In this document: one piece after another, positions 45,006 through 53,967 of the stretch
Layout of the letters: each line of letters opens with the position of its first letter
Numbering within the stretch: position 1 is the stretch's first letter
Origin: Gemella sp.
GTDB lineage: Bacteria > Bacillota > Bacilli > Staphylococcales > Gemellaceae
Assembly (NCBI GenBank): GCA_030529855.1
Contig: JAUMWC010000004.1
Location: 1-64,000, forward strand
Length of the DNA stretch: 64,000 nt
Direction: 5' to 3'
The notes under the pieces: model-generated
Told to the model about the DNA's origin: nothing
Database searches by the model: none
The model's input: the letters and a program-made list of their open reading frames with translations, nothing else
Made by a program: the position numbers and the translations under genes

Positions 45006-45767
45006 ATGTTTAAAATTTTTAAGAAAAAAGAAGTAAATCAGGAAAATAAGCCTAATTTACAAAAAATACCAGAGCACGTAGCCATAATAATGGATGGAAA
45101 TGGAAGATGGGCACAAAAGAGAAATCTTCCTAGAATTAAAGGACATTATGAAGGAATGCAAACAGTAAAAAAAATTACTAAATACGCTAGTAATTTGGGG
45201 ATAAAGTATCTAACTTTATATGCATTTTCAACAGAAAATTGGTCAAGACCAAAACAAGAAGTAAATTATTTAATGGATTTACCAGAAAAAATGTTTTCTA
45301 GTTTTATGCCAGAGTTAATGGAGAATAATGTAAAAATTTCAGTAATAGGAGATACAGATAAATTACCAGCAAATACACAAAAAGCTGTTAATGATGCTAT
45401 AGAAAAAACTAGTGTTAATACTGGTTTGAATCTGATTTTCGCATTGAACTATGGTTCTAAAAAAGAAATAATAGATGCTGTAAAAACTATTGCTAAAGAA
45501 GTAAAAGATGGTGAGTTAGAGTTAGAAAATATAACTGACGAATTATTCTCAGAAAAACTACATACAAAAAACATACCAGATCCGGATTTATTAATAAGAA
45601 CATCTGGTGAAAAGAGATTATCGAACTTCTTATTATGGCAATTAGCATATAGTGAATTTATATTTACTAATGTGGCTTGGCCTGACTATACAGAAGAAGA
45701 ATTTTTCAAATCACTATTAGAATATCAATCTAGAGATAGAAGATATGGAGGTTTGAATGAAAACTAG
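45006..45767 (+). CDS. uppS: Undecaprenyl diphosphate synthase
   Basis: 253 aa cis-prenyltransferase. The first conserved region HVAIIMDGNGRWAQKR carries the catalytic Asp30; TLYAFSTENWSRP and the C-terminal LLIRTSGEKRLSNFLLWQ follow. It makes the C55 lipid carrier for peptidoglycan and teichoic acids. It overlaps cdsA by 11 bases. Confidence 0.97.
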   Translation: MFKIFKKKEVNQENKPNLQKIPEHVAIIMDGNGRWAQKRNLPRIKGHYEGMQTVKKITKYASNLGIKYLTLYAFSTENWSRPKQEVNYLMDLPEKMFSSFMPELMENNVKISVIGDTDKLPANTQKAVNDAIEKTSVNTGLNLIFALNYGSKKEIIDAVKTIAKEVKDGELELENITDELFSEKLHTKNIPDPDLLIRTSGEKRLSNFLLWQLAYSEFIFTNVAWPDYTEEEFFKSLLEYQSRDRRYGGLNEN

Positions 45768-46533
45768 AATAATTACAGCAATAGCAGCAATTATTGCGTT
45801 TATTCCCTTTTTGATAATGGGTGGTAACTATTTTTTATTTGCATCAATTGTACTTAGCATGTTGGCGGTATATGAAATAGTAAAAATTTGTTTCGGATAT
45901 ATAAATAAGAGTGTTTTGATACTCGCTAATATATTTGTGTTATCAATATTCTTTAAAAATGATATTGACTACAGTATGTGGTTAATAATGTTTTTATCAA
46001 TAGTATTTTTATTACTTGCTGAGATAATAACATCGTCACATAGAGTAAAAATAGTAGATATTTCAACAGTTCTATTTTTATCAGGGTATGTAGCGGTAGG
46101 TTTCTATTCTTTATATAGTATTAGACTGATGGGAATATTATGGATACTATTCTTATTATTAACAATTTGGGTAACGGACTCCCTAGCATATTTTGGTGGT
46201 ATGAAGTTTGGAAAGAGAAAATTATCTGTTAATATAAGTCCGAATAAGTCAGTAGAAGGGTCTGTGATAGGTTCATTATCTACAATAAACGTAGCGGTAG
46301 GTTTTTATGCACTAACAGATGTTTTTAACAATCTGATAATAGCTATTCTAGTGACTTTATTAGTGAGTATAGTAGGACAAATGGGAGACTTAATAGAATC
46401 GGCATATAAAAGAGAGTATGGTGTAAAAGATAGTAGTAATTTATTACCAGGGCATGGTGGTATTTTTGATAGATTTGATTCTATTATATTATCGGCACCT
46501 ATGCTGTTTGTTCTATTAGAATTTATAAAATAA
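45757..46533 (+). CDS. cdsA: Phosphatidate cytidylyltransferase
   Basis: 258 aa with about seven hydrophobic helices. The C-terminal CDP-alcohol signature ends KDSSNLLPGHGGIFDRFDS, preceded by the KLSVNISPNKSVEGS motif. It makes CDP-diacylglycerol for phospholipids. rseP follows after 10 bases; dxr, which usually separates them, is absent. Confidence 0.95.
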   Translation: MKTRIITAIAAIIAFIPFLIMGGNYFLFASIVLSMLAVYEIVKICFGYINKSVLILANIFVLSIFFKNDIDYSMWLIMFLSIVFLLLAEIITSSHRVKIVDISTVLFLSGYVAVGFYSLYSIRLMGILWILFLLLTIWVTDSLAYFGGMKFGKRKLSVNISPNKSVEGSVIGSLSTINVAVGFYALTDVFNNLIIAILVTLLVSIVGQMGDLIESAYKREYGVKDSSNLLPGHGGIFDRFDSIILSAPMLFVLLEFIK

Positions 46534-46543
46534 GGAGACAGTT

Positions 46544-47836
46544 ATGCAAGGAATATTAGTTTTTATAATAGTATTTTTTATAGTAGTAACAGTTCATGAA
46601 TTAGGACATTTTTTAGTTGCTAAAAGATCCGGAATCCTGTGCCAAGAATTTGCAATAGGATTTGGACCGAAGATATTCCATAAAAAGATAGGAGAAACAA
46701 ACTTTACGATAAGATTGTTACCTGTTGGTGGATATGTAAAAATGCCTGACAATGTTTTTGATTTTAATAATGAAGTATCACCTTATGATATACAAAAAGG
46801 TATGCAATTAAAATTAAAGCTGGACGAAAATGATCAAGTAGAAAAAATAATACTTGATAAGAGTAATGATATAGAATTATTACAGGTGGAAGTTAATGAA
46901 TTTGACTTAAGTGAAAAACTTTTTATCGAAGGATATACAAATAACGGGGAAGATTTAGAAAGATTTTCTGTAAGAAAAGATGCTTGTGTCGTATTTTCAG
47001 GAATGGAAGAACAGATTGCTCCCGTAGAGAGAATGTTCTCAGCATATTCTTGGCAGAAAAAATTTGCTACATTATTCGCAGGACCGTTGTTTAATTTTAT
47101 ATTAGCTGCTTTTATCTTTGTAGGATTAGCAATAAAAACTGGAGTTCCAGTATTGGATCAACCAGTAATAGGTGGAATAACTGAAAATAGTCCAGCTGCA
47201 ACAGCAGGATTAAAAGTGAATGATAAAATTAAATCAATAGACAATAATGTTATTGAAAAATGGGATGAAATAGGGCCACATATAATAAATTCTCAAGGGA
47301 AAGAAATGACGTTTGTTGTTGAACGTGATACTCAAGAGCAAGTTATAAAAATTAAAGCCCAAGAAACTAGTATTACAGATAGTTCAGGAAATGAACAAAA
47401 GAGATATTTGGTAGGAATTAATCCGCAACAGAGATATGAAAAAGATATTTTAGGATCAATAAAATACGGATTACTAGAAACGCTAAGTTATGGAACAATG
47501 ATATTTACAGGTATCATTAATTTATTCAAATCATTTAGTATCGATCAACTAGGGGGGCCAGTGGCTATCTATGAAACAACTAGTGAGGTAGCACAGGGTG
47601 GATTAGAAAGAACACTTAGATGGATAGGATTGCTAAGTGTTAACTTAGGATTAATGAACTTAATTCCAATTCCTGTATTAGATGGTGGAAGAATACTATT
47701 TGTGCTGTACGAGGGGATATTCGGAAGACCGTTTAGTAAAAGAGCACAATACTACGCAACAGCAGTATTCAGTATATTATTAATAATACTTATGTTAGCA
47801 GTAACGTGGAATGATATAACAAGATTATTTTCATAA
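46544..47836 (+). CDS. rseP: Site-2 protease RseP/RasP
   Basis: 430 aa. Zinc motif VHELGH (His18, Glu19, His22) in the first membrane helix, a PDZ domain in the middle (about residues 210-275), and the third ligand in NLIPIPVLDGGRILF in a late helix. It is an intramembrane metalloprotease that degrades anti-sigma factors and signal peptide remnants. Confidence 0.95.
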   Translation: MQGILVFIIVFFIVVTVHELGHFLVAKRSGILCQEFAIGFGPKIFHKKIGETNFTIRLLPVGGYVKMPDNVFDFNNEVSPYDIQKGMQLKLKLDENDQVEKIILDKSNDIELLQVEVNEFDLSEKLFIEGYTNNGEDLERFSVRKDACVVFSGMEEQIAPVERMFSAYSWQKKFATLFAGPLFNFILAAFIFVGLAIKTGVPVLDQPVIGGITENSPAATAGLKVNDKIKSIDNNVIEKWDEIGPHIINSQGKEMTFVVERDTQEQVIKIKAQETSITDSSGNEQKRYLVGINPQQRYEKDILGSIKYGLLETLSYGTMIFTGIINLFKSFSIDQLGGPVAIYETTSEVAQGGLERTLRWIGLLSVNLGLMNLIPIPVLDGGRILFVLYEGIFGRPFSKRAQYYATAVFSILLIILMLAVTWNDITRLFS

Positions 47837-47837
47837 G

Positions 47838-47870
47838 AAAAAGCACTATGATTTCATAGTGCTTTTTTTT
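47838..47870 (+). terminator. Terminator of uppS-cdsA-rseP
   Basis: AAAAAGCACTATG (47838-47850) pairs perfectly with CATAGTGCTTTTT (47855-47867), then more T. Confidence 0.92.
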
Positions 47871-47888
47871 TATAAATAAATTGGCCTA

Positions 47889-47897
47889 TGGTATAAT
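47889..47897 (+). promoter_or_regulatory. Extended -10 promoter of the rsmE operon
   Basis: TGG-TATAAT (TATAAT 47892-47897) in CTATGGTATAAT; no strong -35. Confidence 0.6.
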
Positions 47898-47927
47898 AAT
47901 ATATAACTTTATAAAGGACGAGGACTA

Positions 47928-48674
47928 ATGCAACAGTATTTTGTAAAAGAAAATTATAGTAAACAAAATTTTATATTATCTAAAGACGACAGCTTTCACA
48001 TCACAAGAGTTATGAGAAAAAAAGCTGGAGATAAAGTATTTGTTGCTTTTTTAGATAATAAGAGATATGTAAGTGAGTTGGTAAAGGTAGAGGTAGAAGG
48101 TGTAGAAATTTTTCCACTTGAAGAAGTAGAATACAGTACAGAATTGGATATCGACATCACCATAGCAATACCACCATTAAAAAATGATAAAATAGAATAT
48201 TTAATTCAAAAAGCAACAGAATTAGGAGTGAAAAATATAGTTCTATTTGATTCAGAAAGAAATATTGCTAAGATAAAAGCAGATAAGTTTGATTCAAAGA
48301 AAAAACGTTGGGAAAAAATAGCAAAAGAAGCGTCAGAACAATCTAAGCGTGGTGTAATTCCTACAATACAATATGAAAAATCAATAGTTTCATTAATAGA
48401 AAGTTATAGTGATATAGATTATAAATTAATAGCTTATGAGAATGAATCTAATAATATGGCTAATAATAATTTATCACATTTTTTAAATGGTGATTTATAC
48501 AAAAAAAGTGTAATAGCTGTTTTTGGAAGTGAAGGCGGCTTATCCGAAAAAGAAGTAAGTACATTTAATAGTAATGAGTATAAGTCAATTGGATTAGGTA
48601 AAAGAATACTAAGAGCAGAAACAGCACCACTTTTCTTTTTATCAAGTGTAGCTTATTTTTCTGAACTTAATTAG
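47928..48674 (+). CDS. rsmE: 16S rRNA (uracil1498-N3)-methyltransferase RsmE
   Basis: 248 aa SPOUT enzyme. N-terminal PUA-like part with HITRVMRKKAGDKVFV, then PPLKNDKIEYLIQKATELGV, EASEQSKRG, and the knot signature FGSEGGLSEKEV with LGKRILRAETAPLF. It methylates U1498 of 16S rRNA. prmA, a common upstream partner, is not here. Confidence 0.96.
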   Translation: MQQYFVKENYSKQNFILSKDDSFHITRVMRKKAGDKVFVAFLDNKRYVSELVKVEVEGVEIFPLEEVEYSTELDIDITIAIPPLKNDKIEYLIQKATELGVKNIVLFDSERNIAKIKADKFDSKKKRWEKIAKEASEQSKRGVIPTIQYEKSIVSLIESYSDIDYKLIAYENESNNMANNNLSHFLNGDLYKKSVIAVFGSEGGLSEKEVSTFNSNEYKSIGLGKRILRAETAPLFFLSSVAYFSELN

Positions 48675-48686
48675 AGGAGAAAAAAT

Positions 48687-49373
48687 ATGGAATTTAATTT
48701 AAATGCAGTAGAAATTTATGAAAAAGAATTTACAAGAAGTAAGAAAGATAAAGAATTTTATAGTATACAAGAAGTAAATGATTTTCTAGATTTAATAATA
48801 GAAGACTATCAAAAAATTGAAAAGGTAATGGAGAAAGTATCATTACTAGAAGAAGAAAATAAAGCTTTAAAAGAAGAAATTTCAAGATTGAATGGAGTTG
48901 AAATTTCACCAGAAGATACTAAAAAAGAAGCGGTAAAAGAAGAACAGTATTTAGTAAATAGTGCAGTAGGATTAGTTGCTGCTGATAACGTAGTGAGAGA
49001 TGAAGTAATAACACAGCAGTCAGTTAATCTAGAAACAAAAGAACTAGAAGTAGATACTACACCAGAAATTATTGAAGATTCATTAAATGAAACAACAGTT
49101 GTTGAAAATTCTATTGAAGAAAAAGAAGTAGAACTAGAGAGCATAGTCGAAGTGGATGCAGAAGCAGAAGAGAACACAGCTATTATTCCTGTATTAGAAT
49201 CTTCTGAAATCAAAGAAGAAAGTAATATTATTTTAGAAGAAACTGCACTAGAAGAATCGAATAAGATTCCAACAGAAGATGTGGTTGAAAGTTTAACGTT
49301 GGATGATATAGCAGAAATAAGAAGATTATTACAAGAAGAAAGAGCAGCTCTTTACAATAGAAATGAGGAATAA
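48687..49373 (+). CDS. DivIVA/GpsB-like protein with a long acidic tail
   Basis: 228 aa. Residues 4-65 resemble the GpsB/DivIVA membrane-binding and coiled-coil domain: AVEIYEKEFTRSKKDKEFYSIQEVNDFLDLIIEDY, spread over residues 8-42, then heptads to about 68. The rest (about 80-205) is extremely Glu/Val-rich and low complexity, ending in a short conserved-looking helix LTLDDIAEIRRLL. GpsB links cell-wall synthases to the division site; normal GpsB is about 100 aa with a short linker and hexamerising C-terminus, which this lacks. It sits between rsmE and coaBC. Confidence 0.75.
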   Translation: MEFNLNAVEIYEKEFTRSKKDKEFYSIQEVNDFLDLIIEDYQKIEKVMEKVSLLEEENKALKEEISRLNGVEISPEDTKKEAVKEEQYLVNSAVGLVAADNVVRDEVITQQSVNLETKELEVDTTPEIIEDSLNETTVVENSIEEKEVELESIVEVDAEAEENTAIIPVLESSEIKEESNIILEETALEESNKIPTEDVVESLTLDDIAEIRRLLQEERAALYNRNEE

Positions 49374-49379
49374 TAAATT

Positions 49380-50558
49380 ATGAATATTTTACAAATTGTT
49401 TCTGGTGGAATAGCTGTCTATAAATCAGTAGAGTTAACTAGAGAATTAGTAAAAAGCGGGAATAATGTCAAAGTAATAATGACAGAAAATGCTAGAAAAT
49501 TTGTCACAGAATTAACATTTCAAACAATATCTAAAAATCCAGTATATGTAGATACATTCTTAGAGGAAGATGAGAGTCAGATTCAACATATTGATCTTGT
49601 TAAGTGGGCGGATAAAATAATAATAGCCCCAGCCACAGCAAATCTAATAGCAAAGGCAGCAAATGGAATAGCAGATGATTTGGCATCTACTTTGCTATTA
49701 GCTGTAAGAGACTTTTCAAAAATATATATAGCCCCAGCGATGAATACCGTTATGTATGAAAATCCTATTACACAAGGAAATATGCAGAAGTTATCAGAAT
49801 TAGGTATGAATTTTATAGAACCTAATCAAGGATTGTTAGCTTGTGGTGATGTAGGAAAAGGAAAATTAGCAGATACACATACTATTATAGAAAATTTAGT
49901 CGATAGAAAAACTTTACTGAATAAAAATATATTAGTAACAGCAGGAGCAACTTTAGAATACATTGACCCTGTAAGATATATATCTAATCCGTCAAGTGGG
50001 AAAATGGGAATAGCTATAGCTGAAGAAGCTGCTCGAAGAGGAGCCAATGTAACTTTAGTAACATCAGCAAATTATGTACCGGAATATACAAATATTAGAA
50101 AAATAAATATAGTATCAACGGCAGATATGTTTGAAGTAGTAAAAGCTAATTATGAAGATAGTGATGTAGTGATAAAATCTGCGGCTGTATCAGATTATAC
50201 ACCAGTAATTACTCACGATAAAAAAGTAAAGAAACAAGAAGGAAATGTTTCTATAGAATTAGAGCGAACGCAAGATATATTGTTGTATTTAGGACAGAAT
50301 AAAAAACATCAATTACTAGTAGGTTTTGCAGCTGAAACTAATAATTTAATTGAATATGCTCAAGATAAAATAGAAAGAAAGAATCTAGATTTAATAGTAG
50401 CTAATGATGTATCAAAAAAAGATATTGGTTTTGCATCTGATGATAATGAAGTATATATCATTGATCAACAGAAGAATGTAAATAAATTAGAAAAAGAATC
50501 TAAAAGAGAAATAGCAAAAAAATTAGTTGATAAAATAGAAAATATGTTAAACAAGTAG
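49380..50558 (+). CDS. coaBC: Bifunctional phosphopantothenoylcysteine decarboxylase/phosphopantothenate-cysteine ligase
   Basis: 392 aa. The N-terminal flavoprotein CoaC domain has IVSGGIAVYKSVEL, the HIDLVKWAD catalytic His region, IIIAPATANLIAK and APAMNTVMYENP. The C-terminal CoaB domain has ITAGATLEYIDPVRYISNPSSGKMG-type sequence and KKIDLIVAND-like LDLIVANDVS. Two steps of coenzyme A synthesis. priA follows 10 bases later. Confidence 0.95.
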   Translation: MNILQIVSGGIAVYKSVELTRELVKSGNNVKVIMTENARKFVTELTFQTISKNPVYVDTFLEEDESQIQHIDLVKWADKIIIAPATANLIAKAANGIADDLASTLLLAVRDFSKIYIAPAMNTVMYENPITQGNMQKLSELGMNFIEPNQGLLACGDVGKGKLADTHTIIENLVDRKTLLNKNILVTAGATLEYIDPVRYISNPSSGKMGIAIAEEAARRGANVTLVTSANYVPEYTNIRKINIVSTADMFEVVKANYEDSDVVIKSAAVSDYTPVITHDKKVKKQEGNVSIELERTQDILLYLGQNKKHQLLVGFAAETNNLIEYAQDKIERKNLDLIVANDVSKKDIGFASDDNEVYIIDQQKNVNKLEKESKREIAKKLVDKIENMLNK

Positions 50559-50568
50559 GTGATTATAA

Positions 50569-52929
50569 GTGTTTGTAGAAGTAATAGTAGATATAAAAAA
50601 TTCAAGTTTGAATAAAAGCTATTATTATAAAATACCAGATAAATATAATTACATAGAAGACTATCTAGGGTATAGGGTAGAAGTACCATTTGGTAAAAGA
50701 AGTATTCAAGGATATATAGTAAGGCAGACAACAACAGTTGATTTTGATGAAAGTAAATGTAAATCAATAAGTAAAATAAAAGATGACTATCCTGTATTAA
50801 GTAAAGAATTAGTTCTTTTGTCTGAGTATCTTTCAGATGAATTGTATTGCACGCAGATTCAAGTTATAGAGGCAATGCTACCTACAATATTGAAGAATCA
50901 ATATAAAGAATATTATAAAATAGTAGATGAAACAAAAATAGGTGAAAATTATAAGAGATATTTTTCTAAAGATAATATTGTAGAGAAAAGGAAACTAGAG
51001 GAAGCTATTGAATTAGAAGAACTAGAAATAATGTTATCAAAAGCTATAATAAAACTAGTGAGTCTTTCTCAAGACCAATTAAAGGAAGATAGGGAAATAT
51101 TTTACGCACTTAATAATCAAGAAATTATTGGTAAAATAACTCCTAAGCAAAAACTATTAGTTGAATATCTGCAAGATAATACAGAGATAAAAAAATCTGA
51201 AGTAAAAGAAGTATTAGGAATAGGTACTAGTGTAGTAAAAAAATTATTAGAAGCGGCAATTATAAAAGAAGTAGCTAAAGAAAAGACAATTGACCTGGAT
51301 GAAGCTTATTATAAAAATAATACCGAGCTAAATAAAGAGCAGAATGAAGTATATGAAAAAATTAAGTTTGCACTGGATTCTAATAAATATAAAGATTATC
51401 TATTGCATGGTATTACAGGTTCAGGAAAAACAGAAGTCTATATAAAATTAGTAAAAGATTGTATAGATAAAGGAAAAGAAGCAATAGTTTTGATACCAGA
51501 AATAATACTAACACCACAAGTGGAAATGAAGTTTAGGAATGTGTTTGGTGACAATATAGCAATACTTAACTCTAGATTAAGTAAGAAAGAAAAATATAGA
51601 GAATGGAAAAAAATTAAAGATTCTAAAGTTAAGATTTGTTTAGGAACTAGGTCTTCTATTTTTGCTCCATTTGAAAAACTGGGGTTAATAATAATTGACG
51701 AAGAGCATGAGTCAACATACAAGCAACAAGACACCCCAAGATACGACGCCAAAGATATAGCTAAGAAAAGGGCGGTCTATAATAAGGCTGTCGTTGTATA
51801 TGCAAGTGCAACTCCAAGTATAGACTTGTATTATGAATTTTCGACAAAAAAAGAAGAAAGATTATTAAAACTTCTAAAGAGATATAATAATACATTACCA
51901 GATGTGAATGTAATTTCTTTGGAAAAAAAAGAAGATATTATATCTGAAGAATTAATGACAGCAATTAAAGAAACAATAGAAAAAAAAGAACAAGTTCTTT
52001 TATTTATAAATAAAAGAGGATACACTAACTTTATTCGTTGTTTCACTTGTGGACATGTTTACAACTGTGAAAATTGTGATATTAGTCTAAATTATCATAA
52101 AAAAGATCACTCACTCCAATGTCATTTTTGTGGATATAGAAAGAGAATTGTAGACATAAGTAAATGTTGTGAGAATCCAGAACTAGTATCAGGGATTTTT
52201 GGTATTCAGAAAATCGAAGAGTACTTGAAAGAACAAATTGAAGGTGTAAGAATAATAAGGATGGACTCTGATACCACAACATATAAAGGTGCTTATGAAA
52301 ATTTATTGAATGATTTTAGAGAGAAAAAAGCGGATATCTTATTAGGAACACAAATGATATCTAAAGGACTAGATTTTCCTAATATAACATTAGTAGGAGT
52401 CTTATCAGTAGATAGTATGGTTTCTTTCTCTACATTTAAATCTAATGAAAAAATATTCCAATTATTAGTACAAACTGCAGGAAGAGCAGGACGTAGCGAT
52501 AAAAAAGGTAGAGTTATTATTCAATCAAATATTGATTCCAATGTAGTAGACTATGCGATACATAGTGATTATGATAAGTTTTATAATTATGAAATTAAAC
52601 GAAGAGAAATGATAGATTATCCACCGTTTTGTCGTATATCATTTATTACAATAAAGGGAACAAATGAGAATAAAACTAGTCAAGCAGCCACTAGTATCTA
52701 TAATTTCTTACACAAACACTATGATGGGAATAAGATATTAGGTCCAAGTAAAAGTGTACTTTATAGGATTAATAATGAATACAAGTATAATATAGCAGTT
52801 AAATTTACAGAAGAAGACTATCAAAAACTACATAGAACGCTAAAGTATATTCATACTTATTTTATAGATGTGTATAATAAAGATAAAATATCTTTAACAA
52901 TCGATAATTCAGCTCATGATTATATATAA
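50569..52929 (+). CDS. priA: Primosomal helicase PriA
   Basis: 786 aa, GTG start positioned by TAGGTGAT. Walker A GITGSGKTEVY and DEEH box IIDEEHESTYKQ, then helicase motifs including GTQMISKGLDFPN and QTAGRAGRSDKKGRV. Zinc-binding insertion: CFTCGHVYNCENCD and CHFCG provide six cysteines, but the fourth pair, normally CPxC, reads CCEN. It restarts replication forks by loading the helicase. Confidence 0.96.
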   Translation: MFVEVIVDIKNSSLNKSYYYKIPDKYNYIEDYLGYRVEVPFGKRSIQGYIVRQTTTVDFDESKCKSISKIKDDYPVLSKELVLLSEYLSDELYCTQIQVIEAMLPTILKNQYKEYYKIVDETKIGENYKRYFSKDNIVEKRKLEEAIELEELEIMLSKAIIKLVSLSQDQLKEDREIFYALNNQEIIGKITPKQKLLVEYLQDNTEIKKSEVKEVLGIGTSVVKKLLEAAIIKEVAKEKTIDLDEAYYKNNTELNKEQNEVYEKIKFALDSNKYKDYLLHGITGSGKTEVYIKLVKDCIDKGKEAIVLIPEIILTPQVEMKFRNVFGDNIAILNSRLSKKEKYREWKKIKDSKVKICLGTRSSIFAPFEKLGLIIIDEEHESTYKQQDTPRYDAKDIAKKRAVYNKAVVVYASATPSIDLYYEFSTKKEERLLKLLKRYNNTLPDVNVISLEKKEDIISEELMTAIKETIEKKEQVLLFINKRGYTNFIRCFTCGHVYNCENCDISLNYHKKDHSLQCHFCGYRKRIVDISKCCENPELVSGIFGIQKIEEYLKEQIEGVRIIRMDSDTTTYKGAYENLLNDFREKKADILLGTQMISKGLDFPNITLVGVLSVDSMVSFSTFKSNEKIFQLLVQTAGRAGRSDKKGRVIIQSNIDSNVVDYAIHSDYDKFYNYEIKRREMIDYPPFCRISFITIKGTNENKTSQAATSIYNFLHKHYDGNKILGPSKSVLYRINNEYKYNIAVKFTEEDYQKLHRTLKYIHTYFIDVYNKDKISLTIDNSAHDYI

Positions 52930-52956
52930 AAATAAGAAAAAACTTAATATAATTAC

Positions 52957-52985
52957 TTGATTTTTAAAATACTATTTATTATAAT
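52957..52985 (+). promoter_or_regulatory. Promoter of rpmE2
   Basis: TTGATT (52957-52962), 17 bases, TATAAT (52980-52985). A dyad TGTGA-N5-TCACA (52995-53009) follows at about the transcription start. Confidence 0.65.
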
Positions 52986-53058
52986 AATTAAGTATGTGAT
53001 TATGTCACAAAAATATTCTGTTCATACATAAATGTTCAGGGCACAAAGGAGAAACACA

Positions 53059-53304
53059 ATGAAACAAGGAATACATCCAGATTACCGTAAAGTTGTATTT
53101 TTAGATACAACAAGTGGATTCAAATTTTTAAGTGGGTCAACTAAACCTGCTAAAGAAACAATCGTTTGGGAAGACGGAAACGAGTACCCATTATTAAAAG
53201 TGGAGATCTCTTCTGATACTCACCCATTCTACACAGGACGTCAAAGATTTGCTCAAGCAGATGGACGTGTTGAGCGTTTCAACAAAAAATACGGAATCAA
53301 GTAA
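53059..53304 (+). CDS. rpmE2: Ribosomal protein bL31, type B (zinc-free)
   Basis: 81 aa from the ATG at 53059, which follows [23 protein letters not shown] and [15 protein letters not shown] with FNKKYGIK at the end are type B L31; there are no cysteines, so it does not bind zinc. Such forms often replace the zinc-containing L31 under zinc limitation, or are the only copy. Confidence 0.96.
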   Translation: MKQGIHPDYRKVVFLDTTSGFKFLSGSTKPAKETIVWEDGNEYPLLKVEISSDTHPFYTGRQRFAQADGRVERFNKKYGIK

Positions 53305-53311
53305 GAAGCAT

Positions 53312-53341
53312 AAAACAGACAGCAAAAGTTGTCTGTTTTTC
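53312..53341 (+). terminator. Terminator of rpmE2
   Basis: AAAACAGACA (53312-53321) pairs with TGTCTGTTTT (53330-53339), then T. Confidence 0.85.
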
Positions 53342-53372
53342 TTATGTATTTCTATGAACGGAGAAAAGAATT

Positions 53373-53966
53373 ATGTTTGAAAAAAGAAGAGTAGGTTGGA
53401 TAGAATGTATATGTGGTTCTATGTTTTCAGGGAAATCAGAAGAACTATTAAGAAGAATCAGAAGAGGGTTAATAGCCAATCAAAAAGTATTGGTATTTAA
53501 ACCGAGTATAGATATAAGATATCATGTCGATAAAGTAACAAGTCATAATGGTACATCGTATGAATCTACAGCTATATCTAAACCAAGAGAAATATATGAC
53601 TATATAAAAAATGAAAAATATGATATTATAGGTATTGATGAAATTCAATTTTTTGACGATAGTATAGTAGAAGTAATTCAAAAACTAGCGGATAGTGGAA
53701 TAAGAGTGATAGTAGCCGGTCTAGATATGGATTTTAGGGCAGAGCCATTTCATCCAATGCCAGAAATAATGGCTGTAAGTGAAATAGTAACAAAACTTCA
53801 TGCAGTATGTAGTAGATGCGGTGGAGAAGCCTATGTTAGTCAAAGGCTAATAGATGGAAGACCAGCCAACTACGATGATCCTATAGTAATAATAGGAGCA
53901 AGTGAATCTTATGAAGCAAGATGTCGTCATTGTCATGAAATAATTAAGAAGACTGAGGAAATATAA
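53373..53966 (+). CDS. tdk: Thymidine kinase
   Basis: 197 aa type II thymidine kinase. P-loop [14 protein letters not shown], Walker [11 protein letters not shown], a zinc site with CSRCGGEA and CRHC, and the lasso loop [15 protein letters not shown]. It phosphorylates salvaged thymidine; Tmk (27135) then makes dTDP. prfA follows immediately, as in B. subtilis and streptococci. Confidence 0.97.
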   Translation: MFEKRRVGWIECICGSMFSGKSEELLRRIRRGLIANQKVLVFKPSIDIRYHVDKVTSHNGTSYESTAISKPREIYDYIKNEKYDIIGIDEIQFFDDSIVEVIQKLADSGIRVIVAGLDMDFRAEPFHPMPEIMAVSEIVTKLHAVCSRCGGEAYVSQRLIDGRPANYDDPIVIIGASESYEARCRHCHEIIKKTEEI

Positions 53967-53967
53967 T

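Noticed and set aside
48809-49213. 134-aa Ser-rich open frame on the minus strand
   Set aside because: It is the antisense of the Glu-rich GpsB-like tail (GAA codons read as TTC/TCT); no ribosome binding site, and the plus-strand gene is clear.
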